NCBI RefSeq assembly: GCF_001613505.1
Contig: NZ_BDCM01000014.1
Coordinates: 124,001-188,000, forward strand
Direction of reading: 5' to 3'
From: Nocardia mikamii NBRC 108933
GTDB taxonomy: Bacteria > Actinomycetota > Actinomycetes > Mycobacteriales > Mycobacteriaceae
Length of the DNA: 64,000 nt
Numbering within the stretch: position 1 is the stretch's first letter; every line of letters starts with the position of its first letter. Made by a program: the position numbers and the translations under genes. Below are positions 33,745 through 44,600 of the stretch, in pieces. The notes below the pieces were generated by a model. It did not search any database and was not told where the DNA came from. It saw only the letters and a program-made list of their open reading frames with translations.

Positions 33745-34958
33745 TCCACCGGAAAAGTGTTGGGCCGCAGCGTGAGCAGGCCACTGGACCAGTCGATGCT
33801 CTCCGGCGCGACCGCTAGGCGAAGATTCGGCAGCCGCCGGGCGAGTGTCGCCAGCCCGATCTCCAGTTCCAGCCGCGCGAGCCCGGCGCCGGGGCAGAAG
33901 TGACTGCCGTGGCCGAAGGCGACGTGTTTGACATCCTCGCGGGTGAGGTCGAGGCGGTCGGGTTCGATGACGTGGCGGGTGTCGCGACCGGCGGCGTGCA
34001 TGATCGGGATGACCCCTTCGCCCTGGCGCACGACGACGTCGCCGATTTCGAGTTCCTCGGTGGCGACGCGAATGAACCCGATTTCCGACGGCGGGGCGTA
34101 GCGCAGCAGTTCCTCCACCGCGTGCCGCACCACCTGGCGGTCACCGACCTGATCGACCAGCAGCCGCCACTGGTCCGGATGTCGCAGCACCATGAACGCC
34201 GCGCGGCTGAGCGCACTGACCGTGGTGTCGTGCCCGGCGACGAGCAGATTGATCGTCAGCCAGACCAGTTCCTGTTCGGAGAGACGGTCACCGTCGTCGC
34301 GGGCGGTGATCAGATCCGAGAGCAGGTCCTCGCCGAGCTCCTCGCGCCGCTGCGCGAGCAGGGAGATGACGTAGGCGGCGGATTCCTCACGCGCGGTGAG
34401 TCTTTCGTCGGCGGTGTGCGCGGTGATGCTGACCAGATGGTCGGTCCAGCGCTGGATGTCGGCGCGACGTTCCCGCGAGGCGCCCAGCAGATCGGTGATC
34501 ACCCAGATGGGCAGCAGGGCGGCGAAGTCGTGGTGCAGGTCGGCCGGGCGCGGTCCCGCCTCGAGCGCGTCGACCAGTTCGTCGGCGATCTCCTGTATGC
34601 GCGGGCGGATCTGCTCGGCACGTTTGGGCGTGAACGCGGGCGAGATCAGCCGCCGCAAACGCCGGTGGTCGGGGCCGTCCTGACTGAGCAGATTGAAGGG
34701 GTTGTCGGCGAAGTCGGGACCGTTGATCACCCGCGGCGCACCCGGTTCCCGCAGGGCCGCGCGCGACAGCCGAGAATCGGACATCGCGGCGACCACCTCG
34801 TCGTAGCCGGTCACCGCCCATGCGGTGTCGCCGCTGGGTAACCGCACCTTGGTGACCGGGCACTGGGCGCGCAGTTCCGAGAATCGCTCCGGTGGTTCGC
34901 CGAGCGGTCCCAGTGGAAACGGATAGTAGTCGAGCGTCTCGTCGATGGAATTCGACAT
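33738..34958 (-). CDS. Cytochrome P450 monooxygenase
   Basis: The 406-aa soluble bacterial P450 has the oxygen-binding I-helix AGHDTT, the K-helix EELLRYAPP (ExxR-type pair) and the heme loop FGHGSHFCPGAGLA with Cys355. It resembles the CYP105/CYP107 group that hydroxylates polyketides and terpenoids, but the subfamily is a guess. The ATG at 34958 has GAGGGGG upstream. It is co-transcribed with the MFS gene. An inverted repeat lies upstream at 35021-35039. No ferredoxin gene is visible next to it. Confidence 0.95.
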   Translation of the reverse strand: MSNSIDETLDYYPFPLGPLGEPPERFSELRAQCPVTKVRLPSGDTAWAVTGYDEVVAAMSDSRLSRAALREPGAPRVINGPDFADNPFNLLSQDGPDHRRLRRLISPAFTPKRAEQIRPRIQEIADELVDALEAGPRPADLHHDFAALLPIWVITDLLGASRERRADIQRWTDHLVSITAHTADERLTAREESAAYVISLLAQRREELGEDLLSDLITARDDGDRLSEQELVWLTINLLVAGHDTTVSALSRAAFMVLRHPDQWRLLVDQVGDRQVVRHAVEELLRYAPPSEIGFIRVATEELEIGDVVVRQGEGVIPIMHAAGRDTRHVIEPDRLDLTREDVKHVAFGHGSHFCPGAGLARLELEIGLATLARRLPNLRLAVAPESIDWSSGLLTLRPNTFPVEW

Positions 34959-35020
34959 GGGGATTCCCCCTCCTGGATCGGAAAATGCGACGACGAATGA
35001 GAAACTGCCTCGAACGGTGA

Positions 35021-35039
35021 GTCGAATTTCAAGTTCGAC
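35021..35039. promoter_or_regulatory. Inverted repeat upstream of the P450 gene
   Basis: GTCGAA (35021-35026) and TTCGAC (35034-35039) are complementary arms around a 7-nt spacer, in the AT-rich gap between the P450 and the LuxR-type regulator. The spacing differs from the ArsR-type sites near 47 kb by one base, so it may or may not belong to the same regulator. Confidence 0.35.
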
Positions 35040-35112
35040 ACTTGGCGAACTTTCGAATACAAAGATAACAGCCGATCTTCGACGAGCACAAGAGATCGGC
35101 CCGCCGGGAAAC

Positions 35113-35850
35113 TCAGCCGGCGCGTGAGGCGATGGTCACCGTCGGCCGCAGGTACACGATCGCCTGTGCCCGGGTGCGGACGGACAATTTGCGCAGAATG
35201 TTGGAGACGTGGAACTTCACCGTCTTGTAGCTGACGTGCAGCACCTGGGCGATCTCGCTGTTGGACAGCCCGTCGGCGACCAGGATCAGGATTTCGTGCT
35301 CGCGCTGGGTCAGGCTGTCGAGGGCGGTGACCGGTTTGTGCGCCACCGCGGGGAGATACGGAGCCGTGGCGTCGAGGACCAGCCGGGTGATCGACGGCGA
35401 CAACATAGCCTGGCCGCGCACCACCGCATCCACCGCGCTCACCAGGTCGACCGCACTCGAGCGCCGCGACACCAGCCCGCGCGCACCCGCCTGCAGATAC
35501 CGCAGCAGCAGTTCGCTGTCGGTGCCCTCGGACACCACGACGACGCCGACCTCGCCGCCGGGGCGCACCGCGGTCAGGCGCTGGGTCAGGCCGGGCCCGT
35601 CCCAGCGTGGCGAGGGGCAGTGGTCGAGCACCACCACATCCGCCTTGTCGGCGGCCACCATCTTCAGTGCCGCTTCGCTGTTGACCGCCGGTCCGACCCA
35701 GCCGACATCCGGCATTCCGCGCAGTACGGAGATCAGTCCGCTGCGCATGATCTGCTCGCCGCACACCACGAGAACCCTGGCACGACCCGAATCGCGCCCA
35801 TGGGCGTCGCCGAATTCCCTGGCCGTATTCGGTAGTTCGGTCACGGTCAT
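35113..35850 (-). CDS. LuxR/NarL-type regulator with degenerate receiver domain
   Basis: The 245-aa protein has a C-terminal NarL-type HTH (LTQREHEILILVADGLSNSE, QVLHVSYKTVKFHVSN). The N-terminal part folds like a receiver (ARVLVVCGEQIMRSGLISVL, ADVVVLDHCPSPRWDG). The acidic pair after the first strand is replaced by Cys-Gly-Glu, and the conserved Lys is replaced by Arg (RGLVSRR), although an Asp remains in VVLDH. It is therefore likely a phosphorylation-independent or ligand-responsive regulator. The start ATG 35850 is preferred over longer frames that lack homologous sequence. No kinase gene is nearby. It lies between P450 and LLM genes and is a plausible pathway regulator. Confidence 0.82.
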   Translation of the reverse strand: MTVTELPNTAREFGDAHGRDSGRARVLVVCGEQIMRSGLISVLRGMPDVGWVGPAVNSEAALKMVAADKADVVVLDHCPSPRWDGPGLTQRLTAVRPGGEVGVVVVSEGTDSELLLRYLQAGARGLVSRRSSAVDLVSAVDAVVRGQAMLSPSITRLVLDATAPYLPAVAHKPVTALDSLTQREHEILILVADGLSNSEIAQVLHVSYKTVKFHVSNILRKLSVRTRAQAIVYLRPTVTIASRAG

Positions 35851-36194
35851 CAAGGCCCCCAAATTTCCATGGGCCATGAATACAGTTGCAGGCCCGGCAG
35901 GTGACGAGAGGTATGGCGAACGAGAACCGCCGACAATGCCGGCGCGGACACCATATCGGGATGCTCCTATCACAACTCGGGAACAAACCCGACAAATAAC
36001 GCTAACACCTGGGGGCCATTGCGGCAATATGAGATGGATTCACGCGGAGTGAAATTCGGGCGCAAACAATTCGCGAACCGGAAAAACCGGATTCGAACAG
36101 TAACCGGCGAAATACTTGACAAATCCGCAGCGACGAGAAACCCCACGTAGAATCAATTGTTCGTCACTTGTGGAAGTACCCGCCGGCACACCGC

Positions 36195-37181
36195 TCACGG
36201 TCGCGGCGCCAAGTCGCGCACGACCTGCAGAACCGCCTCCGGTCCGCCGGCGAACAACTCCGGCGTCGACTGGATCATCAGCACCGGAGTGTCGACCCCG
36301 GCCTCGACGTAGCGGTGGATCTGCTCCCGGCAGCGGTCCGGGCTGCCGTGCACCAGGACACCGTCCACCACGTCGTCGGAGATCGCCTCGCCCGCGCGCC
36401 GAAGATCTCCCGCCGCAACATGTTTGCGGACCTGTTCGACCTGATCGCCCCGCCCCAGCCACTCGTGGAAGGCGCCGTAGGTCGGCCGGGTGAACAGGTG
36501 GGTCAGCATCCGCCGGCCCGACTCGCGCGCGTAGTCGAGATCCTCGGTCGGGCAGACGAAAATGCGGGCGACCAGCTCGCCGCGGTCGCGATCGGCCCCG
36601 AGGCCACGAATGACCGTCGAAATGTCCTCGGCGGTGAGGAAATTGGTGATGGCGCCGGCGCCTTCCCGGAATCCGAGCCGCAACATGCCGGTCCGCAGCG
36701 CGCCGACCATGAGCTGCGGCGGAATCTCCGCCGGCCGCCCGAGTTCGAAATCCTCGATGGTGAAGGTGTCGAAGCGCCCCGCCACCCGGCCGTGCTCGTA
36801 GGCATGACGCAGGAACCGTAGCGTATCGCGCACCCGTCGATACGGCTCGTCCATCGCGATCCCGTTCATCCCGGTAACCAGCTGCGCTCCGGAGGATCCG
36901 ATGCCCAGCACGACCCTGCCGGGGGCCAGCTCGGCCAGCGCGGCGCCGGTCTGGGCGATGACCGCGGGCCCGCGGGTGTACACCGGCACGACGGCGGTGC
37001 CCAGCCGCAGCGACGGCGAACCCCATGCCGCGGCGAGCACCAGCGGCGTGAAGGCATCGACCCCGGCGTATTCACCGGTCCACGCGTCGGTGTAACCGAG
37101 ATCGGCCAGCTCGCCCAGTATTTCGCGATGGCGCGGGAGCGGGACGAACGGCAAGGGCAGGGTGACCCCGTAGCGGGACAT
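36195..37181 (-). CDS. LLM-class (probably F420-dependent) oxidoreductase
   Basis: The 328-aa protein has the luciferase-like barrel pattern: MSRYGVTLPLPFVPLPRHRE, GYTDAWTGEYAGVDAFTPL, LGTAVVPVYTRGPAVIAQ and GRVVLGIGSSGAQLV. Homologues bind F420 or FMN and reduce or oxygenate diverse substrates. The ATG at 37181 follows GTGGAG; an upstream start at 37232 would add 17 residues. It is divergent from the beta-lactamase-fold hydrolase, and the two share a large palindrome, suggesting coordinated control. The cofactor is inferred from the actinobacterial context. Confidence 0.87.
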   Translation of the reverse strand: MSRYGVTLPLPFVPLPRHREILGELADLGYTDAWTGEYAGVDAFTPLVLAAAWGSPSLRLGTAVVPVYTRGPAVIAQTGAALAELAPGRVVLGIGSSGAQLVTGMNGIAMDEPYRRVRDTLRFLRHAYEHGRVAGRFDTFTIEDFELGRPAEIPPQLMVGALRTGMLRLGFREGAGAITNFLTAEDISTVIRGLGADRDRGELVARIFVCPTEDLDYARESGRRMLTHLFTRPTYGAFHEWLGRGDQVEQVRKHVAAGDLRRAGEAISDDVVDGVLVHGSPDRCREQIHRYVEAGVDTPVLMIQSTPELFAGGPEAVLQVVRDLAPRP

Positions 37182-37264
37182 GACAACCAACTCCACTTCA
37201 TCTGCGTCGACGACGGCTGGGCCGGAGGACATTGCACCGGCGCGAATTCACCACCGGCACAACA

Positions 37265-37294
37265 TAGTTCGATAGTTGTACATCTATCGAACTA
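37265..37294. promoter_or_regulatory. Large palindromic operator between LLM oxidoreductase and hydrolase genes
   Basis: TAGTTCGATAG (37265-37275) and CTATCGAACTA (37284-37294) are perfect 11-bp arms with an 8-nt spacer, in an AT-rich divergent promoter. This is a strong dimeric-repressor site (TetR or MarR type). The spacing differs from the ArsR-like sites near 47 kb. Confidence 0.65.
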
Positions 37295-37377
37295 AAGCTA
37301 CTATTCACGGTGTCGGCTGGCAAGAATCTCGCCGAAAATTCTCTTCTCCGTACTCCGGAACAGGCAGGGGCCACATC

Positions 37378-38616
37378 ATGAGTGAGATAAAGATCGAAAT
37401 CGACGCGGCCGAGGCCGGATTGGACCCGGACCGGCTGCGGCGGTTCGACGACTACCTCGACAGCCTGGTGGAAGCGGGCCGGATGCCGGGGTGGGTCGGC
37501 ATCATCGCGCGCGACGGCAAGATCGCCCATATCGGCACCGGCGGCCACCGCGACCGCGAGGCCGGCCTCGCGATGGAAGCCGACTCCTTGTTTCGCTCCT
37601 GGTCGCTGACCAAACCGTTCACCTCCGTCGCGGCGCTGGCGCTGTACGAGGACGGGGCCTTCGGGCTCAATGATCCGGTGGCCGACTACATTCCGTCGCT
37701 GCGCGATGTGCGCGTGTACACCCGCGGCGGCGGGGCGAACCTGGAGTCGCGGCCCGCGCGCGAACCCATCCGGATCTGGCATCTGCTCACCCACACCGCC
37801 GGATTCACCTACGGCTTCCATCATTCCCATCCCGTGGACGAGCTGTACGTCCAACGCGGCTTCGAGTGGAGCGCGCCGCCCGGAATCGACCTGGCGACCG
37901 CCGTGGACACCTGGGCTTCGCTGCCGCTGCTGTTCGAACCGGGTACCGCGTGGAACTACGGCGTGAGCACCGACGTGCTCGGCCGGCTGATCGAGGTGGT
38001 CTCGGGCAAGTCGCTCGATACCGTTTTCGCCGAACGCATTACGCAGCCTCTCGGACTGCACGACACCAGATTCTGGATCGAGCCGGAGGAGACCCAGCGG
38101 CTCGCCGCGATCTACATGGCCGATCCGGCGACCGGTCTGGCGGTCCGCAACGACGCGATGGGCGGCGACCCCACCCAGCGTCCGACCTGGCTGTCCGGCA
38201 GCGCCGGCTTGCTCACCACCGCCGCGGACTTCCACACCTTCCTGCAGATGCTGCTGGCGGGCGGCAGCTGGAACGGCGCACGGGTGCTCTCGCCGGCCAC
38301 GGTGCGGTACATGACCACCAATCAGCTGCCCGGCGGCGCCGACCTCGGAAGCTTCGGCCGGCCGGTGCTGCCCGCGCTGACCACGATGGCCGGCCTCGGA
38401 TTCGGGTTCGGCTTCATGACCGTGCTCGATCCGGCGGCGAGCAAGGTGATCGCGAATCCCGGTGAGTTCTCCTGGTATTCGGCGACCAGCACCTACTTCT
38501 TCGTCGACCCGGTCACCCGGATCACCGCACTGGCCTTTCCACAGCTGTTCCCCTCCAAGGCGTTGCCGCTGTTCTCCCGGCTGCGCCAGTTGGTGCACGC
38601 CGCCGTCATCGAGTGA
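37378..38616 (+). CDS. Serine hydrolase, beta-lactamase/class C fold (possible acyltransferase or esterase)
   Basis: The 412-aa protein has the SxxK motif SLTK with Ser76 and Lys79, the catalytic Tyr194 in WNYGVSTDVLG, and HLLTHTAGFTYGF. It has no signal peptide, so it acts in the cytoplasm. Members include esterases, lactonases and the LovD acyltransferase, which takes a polyketide acyl group from a PKS or CoA. A gene of this family beside a small PKS, facing it convergently, makes acyl transfer an attractive but unproven role. ATG 37378 is the start (MSEIKIEID); an earlier in-frame codon would lie in the operator. Confidence 0.88.
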   Translation: MSEIKIEIDAAEAGLDPDRLRRFDDYLDSLVEAGRMPGWVGIIARDGKIAHIGTGGHRDREAGLAMEADSLFRSWSLTKPFTSVAALALYEDGAFGLNDPVADYIPSLRDVRVYTRGGGANLESRPAREPIRIWHLLTHTAGFTYGFHHSHPVDELYVQRGFEWSAPPGIDLATAVDTWASLPLLFEPGTAWNYGVSTDVLGRLIEVVSGKSLDTVFAERITQPLGLHDTRFWIEPEETQRLAAIYMADPATGLAVRNDAMGGDPTQRPTWLSGSAGLLTTAADFHTFLQMLLAGGSWNGARVLSPATVRYMTTNQLPGGADLGSFGRPVLPALTTMAGLGFGFGFMTVLDPAASKVIANPGEFSWYSATSTYFFVDPVTRITALAFPQLFPSKALPLFSRLRQLVHAAVIE

Positions 38617-38625
38617 TCGGCGTGA

Positions 38626-38669
38626 TGACGCAAAGGGCGCCGGCCGTGGCCGGCGCCCTTCGTGCGTCA
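38626..38669. terminator. Strong bidirectional terminator between hydrolase and PKS genes
   Basis: AAGGGCGCCGGCC (38633-38645) and GGCCGGCGCCCTT (38648-38660) form a perfect 13-bp stem with a 2-nt loop. It is extended by TGACGCA (38626-38632) and TGCGTCA (38663-38669). The right end includes the PKS stop codon. Confidence 0.85.
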
Positions 38670-41600
38670 GCGGTCCAGCCATTCGCGCACCGCGCGCGCG
38701 GTCGAGGCCGCATGCTCCTCGAGGATGGTGAAATGGTCGCCCGGCACATCCTTCACCGTGTGCGGCAGCGTCCACGCCGACCGCCAGTCCAGATCCTCGA
38801 GCGCCGCGCCGGTGTGGTCGCGCAGCGGCTCGGACGCCCGCACCAGTAGCGTCGGCGCCGTGATCGGCTCCGGCCGCCAGTTCGCGAAAAGCGGTATGTA
38901 CCAGCCCATCGCCGACAACCGCACGCCGTCGGCGAGCCCGAATCCGGCCTGCCGATCCAGCACGCCACCGATCACCCGATGTTGAGCACGCCGCAGCAGA
39001 TCCGCATCGGGCAGATAGGTGTCCAGCAGCACCACCCCGGCGACGCGAAGCCCGTCACGTTCGAGCCGCGCGGCTACCGCGTGCGCCAGCCAGCCGCCGG
39101 ACGACGTTCCGGTCAGCACCACCTCCGCCCGGGCGGCGATCGGCCGGACGATCTCGGTCTGCAGATCGATGACCGCCTCGATCGTCGCGGGCAGGCTGTC
39201 ACCGCTGACGAAACCGGGAGCCGGTAACGCCGAAACCCTGCGCTGCCCGCGGAATTCGTCGGCGAAACGGGTGTACACCTGCGCACCGGTCATCGCCACC
39301 AGCGCGGAGAAGCAGATCATCTGCGGGCCGCCGTCGCCTTCGGCGAGGGTGACCGGATCGGGGTGTGGCACCGTCGCCGCGCTGTCGAACATCGGCCGCA
39401 GCCGTGCCGCATCGCGCAGCAGCGCCATCCCCTCCGCGAATTTGCCCGATTCGAACGCCTGGTGGAACAGCATGCTGACCGGGTCGGCCGGGGCGACCGG
39501 CGGCTCATCGGCGAGGGCGAGTTCGGATCCGAGCGCCTTGGCCAGCTCGCTGGCGGTGGCGTGGTCGAACAGGAAGGTCACCGCGATCGACAGTCCCGTC
39601 GCGGCATTGAGCCGATTGCGCAATTCGACCGTGGTCAGGGAGTCGAAACCCAGCTCGAGCAGATTGCGATCGTCATCGTCGGCGCGCGGGGCGTCGTAGC
39701 CGAGCACCGCGGCGATCTCGGCGCGAACCAGTTCGAGCAGGGCGCGGTCGGCCTCGTCCTCGGGCAGGGCGGCCAGGCGTTCGGCGAAGCTCCGGCCGGG
39801 CGTGGCCTCGACGGGCTCGGCCGCCGTCTGCGCTTCGGGCAGCTCCGCCAGCAGCGGGAGCGGTCGCGCGGCGGTGAGCACCGGCGCCAAGCGCGCCCAG
39901 TCGATATCGGCCACGAGCAGCCCGCTCTCGTCGGCGCGCAGCGCGCGTTCGAGTTGGTCGAGTGCCGCCTCGGGGTCCATCGGCAGGACTCCCTGCCGCC
40001 GCCACCGCTGCGCCGCGCCCGGTTCGGCGGCCATGCCGCCACCGTCCCACGCGCCCCAGGCGATCGAGGTGGCGGGCAGGCCGAGTCCGCGCCGGTGTGC
40101 CGCCAGGGCATCGAGATAGGCATTGGCCGCGCCGTAGACACCCTGGTCGGCACTCCCCCAGACGGCCGCGCCCGAGGAGAACAGGACGAAAGCGTCCAGA
40201 ACACCGGTCAATTCGTGGAGATATTGTGCCGCAACGGCTTTCGGCCCGATGACGCGTGCGATGTCGGCGGCCGTCACCTCGGTCACGGCCCTGCCGTCCA
40301 CGACGCCCGCGGCATGAACGACCGTGCGGAGATCGGCGATGTCGCCGATCACCCGGCCCAGTGCCGCGCGGTCGGTGATGTCGCAGGCCACGATGGTGAT
40401 CGCCGATCCGAATTCCGCACGCAGCGCGGCCGCGTTCGGCGCGGCGGGACCGCTGCGGCTGAGCAGGACCACATGGTCGGTGCCGGTTCGCAGTAGCCAC
40501 CGGGCCACCCGGGCGCCGATCGCGCCGGTTCCTCCGGTGACCAGCGCCGAACCCCGGGATCGCCACGGACCGCGGTCGATCCGCGCGTGGGCACGCACCA
40601 GCCGGCGCGCGAACAGACCCGACGGGCGTACCGCCATCTGGTTCTCGGTCGCGGTGTTCAAGGCACTCTCGAGCGTGGCGACGAGATCCGCGTCCAGTGG
40701 TGTCGCGGGCAGGTCGATGAGACCGCCCCAGCGGTCCGGACGCGCCAGCGCGAGGCTGTAGCCGAGACCCCACAGCACGCTCTGCGCCGGGTCGGCGAGC
40801 GGCTCCCCCGCCACGCTCACCGCCCCGCGCGTGATCACATACAGCGGAACGGGTTCGGGGAGCGAACGCAGCAGTTCCAGGGTTTCGCCGATATCGCCGA
40901 GGAACGACAACGCACCGCGCCACGGCCCGGAGTCGCGGTCGTCGGTGACCTCGAGCCTCGATCGCGACAGCGCGGCCCGCACCTCGGCCGGCGCGCCGAC
41001 GAGCAGCCAGCGTCCGGCCGGACGCGCCGTGGCCGGCGGCAGCGCGCGCCAGTCGATGCGGTAGCGCCAGTCGTCGGCCGTGCGCGCGCGAGGCGGTTCG
41101 GCGGACAGCCAATAGCGTTGGCGCCGGAAGGTGTACGTCGGCGCCTCGGCGTCCGGTGCGGCGCCGATGACGCGGGGCCAGTCGACCGGCAACCCGCGCA
41201 CCCAGCCCTCGCCCGCCGCGGGGAGCAGCCGGTCCAGCCCGCCCTCCCCGCGCCGCAGTGATCCGACGACGACGCCGTCGGCGCCCACCGTCTCCTCCAC
41301 CGCCCCGACCAGACCGGGATGCGGGGAGGATTCGACGAAGAAGCGGAATCCGTCGGCGGCCAGCGCCGCCACCGCCGCGGTGAAGTCGACGGGCTCACGC
41401 AGATTCCGGAACCAGTAGGCCGCGTCCAGTTCGGCGGTGTCGAGCAGGCCCCCGTGCACCGACGAGTAGAACGCGACCGCCGAGCTGCGCGGCCGCAACG
41501 CCGCGAGTCGGTCCACCAGTTCGTCGTGGACCGCCTCCACCGCGGGCGAATGGGAGGCGTAGTCGACATCCACCCAGCGCACCCGAACGCCCTCGGCCTC

Positions 41601-44600
41601 GAAACCGTCGGCGACCGTGCGCAAGCGCTGCGAATCTCCGGACAGCACAACGACTTCGGGTCCGTTGACGGCGGCGACGACCACGCCGTCCACCAGCCGC
41701 GGCCGGATCCGCTCGGGCGCGGCCCACACCACGGCCATGCCGCCGGAGCCGCTCAGTTTCCGTGCGATCAGCCGCGACCGCGTCACGACGACGTGCACGG
41801 CGTCTGCGAGGGTCAGACCACCCGCGACGAACGCCGCCGCGACCTCACCCTGGGAATGGCCGGCCACCGCCTCCGCGCCGATCCCCCACGACGCCCACAC
41901 CAGCGCCACCCCGACACTCATCGCGAACAGCGCGACCTGCACCACGTCGACGCGGTCGAGCGGTTCGGCCCCGGCCCGGTCGAGCAGCACGTCCCTGACG
42001 GACCAGCCGGTCGCCTCCCGCACCACCACGTCCAGGGTCGACACCCAGGCACGGAAGACCGGCGACGACTCCCACAGCTGCGCTCCCATCCCCGCCCACT
42101 GGCCGCCCTGGCCGGGGAACAGCACGGCGACGCCCTCGACCGGCTCGAATCGAAACCCGAACGCCGCCAGCAATTCCGGGAAGGTCAGCGCGGCGTTGCC
42201 GAGCGGCACCGGCTCGTGCTCGTGCGAGGACGGCGTCGGCACGGCCGCGACCACCCGCGTCGGTGCCTGCGCGATCCGGTGCAGCGCTTCGGCGAAGTCC
42301 CGCGGGGTACGCCCGATCACCACGGCGCGCTCGGCCAGGGTGGCGCGTGTGGCGAGCGCGGCGGCCACCCCGCGCGGATGCGGTGCGTCCGGCCGCCGGG
42401 CGAAATCGGCCAGCGCGGCGGCGTGTTCGCGCAAACCGTCGGCCGAGGCCGCCGACAGAATCCACGGCACCGGCCCGCCGCGCGCGGCGGGTGCGGAGTC
42501 CGCGACGACCGGCGCCTGTTCCAGCACCACGTGCGCATTGGTGCCGCCGATGCCGAACGAGGACACCGCCGCGCGCCGCGGGCGGCCGGTCACCGGCCAG
42601 GGCTCGTTGGCGGTCAGCAGTTCCACCTGCCCGGCGGCCCAATCGATCAGCGGTGACGGCCGGTCTGCGTGCAGCGTGCGCGGCAGCACCGCGTGCCGCA
42701 GCGCCTGCACCATCTTGATCACGCCGCCGACGCCCGCGGCCGCCTGACTGTGCCCGATATTGGATTTCAGCGAGCCCAGCCGCAGCGGATGCCCGCCCGC
42801 CCGGTCGCGGCCATAGGTCGCCAGCAGCGCATGGGCCTCGATCGGATCACCGAGCGCGGTTCCGGTGCCGTGTCCCTCCACCACATCGACGTCCGCGGTG
42901 GTCAGCCCGGCATCGGCGAGGGCCCGGCGGATCACTCGCTCCTGAGCGGGCCCGTTCGGCGCGGTCAAGCCGTTGGACGCCCCGTCGGAGTTGACCGCAC
43001 TGCCGCGCAGCACGGCCAGCACGCGGTGGCCGTGGCGCCGCGCATCCGACAAACGTTCCAGCAGCAGCACTCCCACACCCTCGGCCCAGCCGGTGCCGTC
43101 GGCACCGGCACCGAAGGCACGGCAGCGGCCGTCCGGTGAGAGTCCACGCTGCTGGGAGAATTCGACGAAGATGCCCGGTGTGGACATGACCGTCGCGCCG
43201 CCGGCCACGGCGAGCGAGCATTCGCCGCGCCGCAGGGCGGCCGCCGCGAGATGCAGGGCGACCAGCGAACTCGAGCACGCGGTGTCCACCGTCAGCGCCG
43301 GCCCCGTGAAGCCGTGGACATAGGAGATCCGGCCCGAGGCCACGCCTCCGGTGGTGCCGGTCAGGACGTATCCGGCCGCCCGTTCGCCGGCCTCGCTCAT
43401 GCGCGGTCCGTAGTCGGGAGCCATCGCGCCGACGAATACGCCGGTATCGCTGCCGCGCAGCGCGTGCACGTTCAGCCCGGCGCGTTCGAACAGCTCCCAC
43501 GAGGTTTCGAGCAGCAGGCGCTGCTGCGGATCCATCGCGGCCGCCTCACGCGGTGAGATCCCGAACAGTTCGGCATCGAATTGCGGTGCGTCGTAGAGGA
43601 ATCCGCCCGCGCGTGCCGACGACTTGCCGGCCCGCCCGGGCTCGTCGTCGAACAGCCCGGCCAGATCCCAGCCGCGGTCGGCCGGGAACGGGCCGATCGC
43701 ATCCCGTCCGGAAACCACCAGATCCCAGAGTTTCTCGGGGGTGTCGGCGCCGCCGGGATAACGGCAGGCCATCGAGACGATCGCGATCGCATCAGAATCG
43801 TCCGGCACGTCACTGCCGGTGTCCTGGACGGCGTCGCCGGCACGAGGTGCCGAAAGCGCCTGGACGGGAGAGGTGTTCAGGAGATTCGCGAGGTGGCCGG
43901 CGAGCCGGTCGGGACTGGGGTGGTCGAACAGGACCGACGCGGGCAGTGACAGGCCGGTCGCGAACGACAGCCGGTTTCGCAGTTCGATCGCCATCACCGA
44001 ATCGAATCCACTGCCGGTGAAACTCACCGCGGTGTCGGAGATGTCCGAGGCACCGACCGCTGCCGCGGCGGCACGAATGAGTTCGAGCAGTTCCCGGCGG
44101 CGACGGGCCGGCCCCAGCGCGTTCCAGCGTGTGCCGGGGGCCGGGCGGCCGGACTCCGCGGCGGTCGCCACGCCGGGCCAGAAGGTGGTGCGGCGGAACG
44201 AGTATCGCGGTGCGGGCCGACGGGCCCCCGGTCCGACGACGGAGGCCCAATCGACACCGACGCCGGCCACCCACGCCTGGGCCAGCGACTCCAGCAGGCG
44301 GTTCGCCCCACCGTCGTCCCGGCGCAGCGAACTCAGGACCACCGCCCGCGGGCCCGCCGCATCCTCCACCGCCCCGGCCAGACTCGGATGCGGTGAGCAT
44401 TCGACGAAGGTCCGGAATTCACCGGCGACCAGGGCGTCCACAGCGCCGGCGAAATTCACCGGTTCCCGCAGGTTGCGGAACCAGTACTCGGCGTCCAATC
44501 CGGCCACGGCCAGGTGCGCCCCGGTGACCGAGGAGTAGAACGGCACCTGCGCGCGGCGGGGCCGCACCGCGGTCAATTCGGCCACCAACTCCGCACGCAC

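Noticed and set aside
37265..37294. Palindrome at 37.3 kb as a fourth copy of the ArsR-type operator.
   Set aside because: It contains TTCGA and TCGAA, but with 14 bp between them and different outer arms, so it probably belongs to another regulator.
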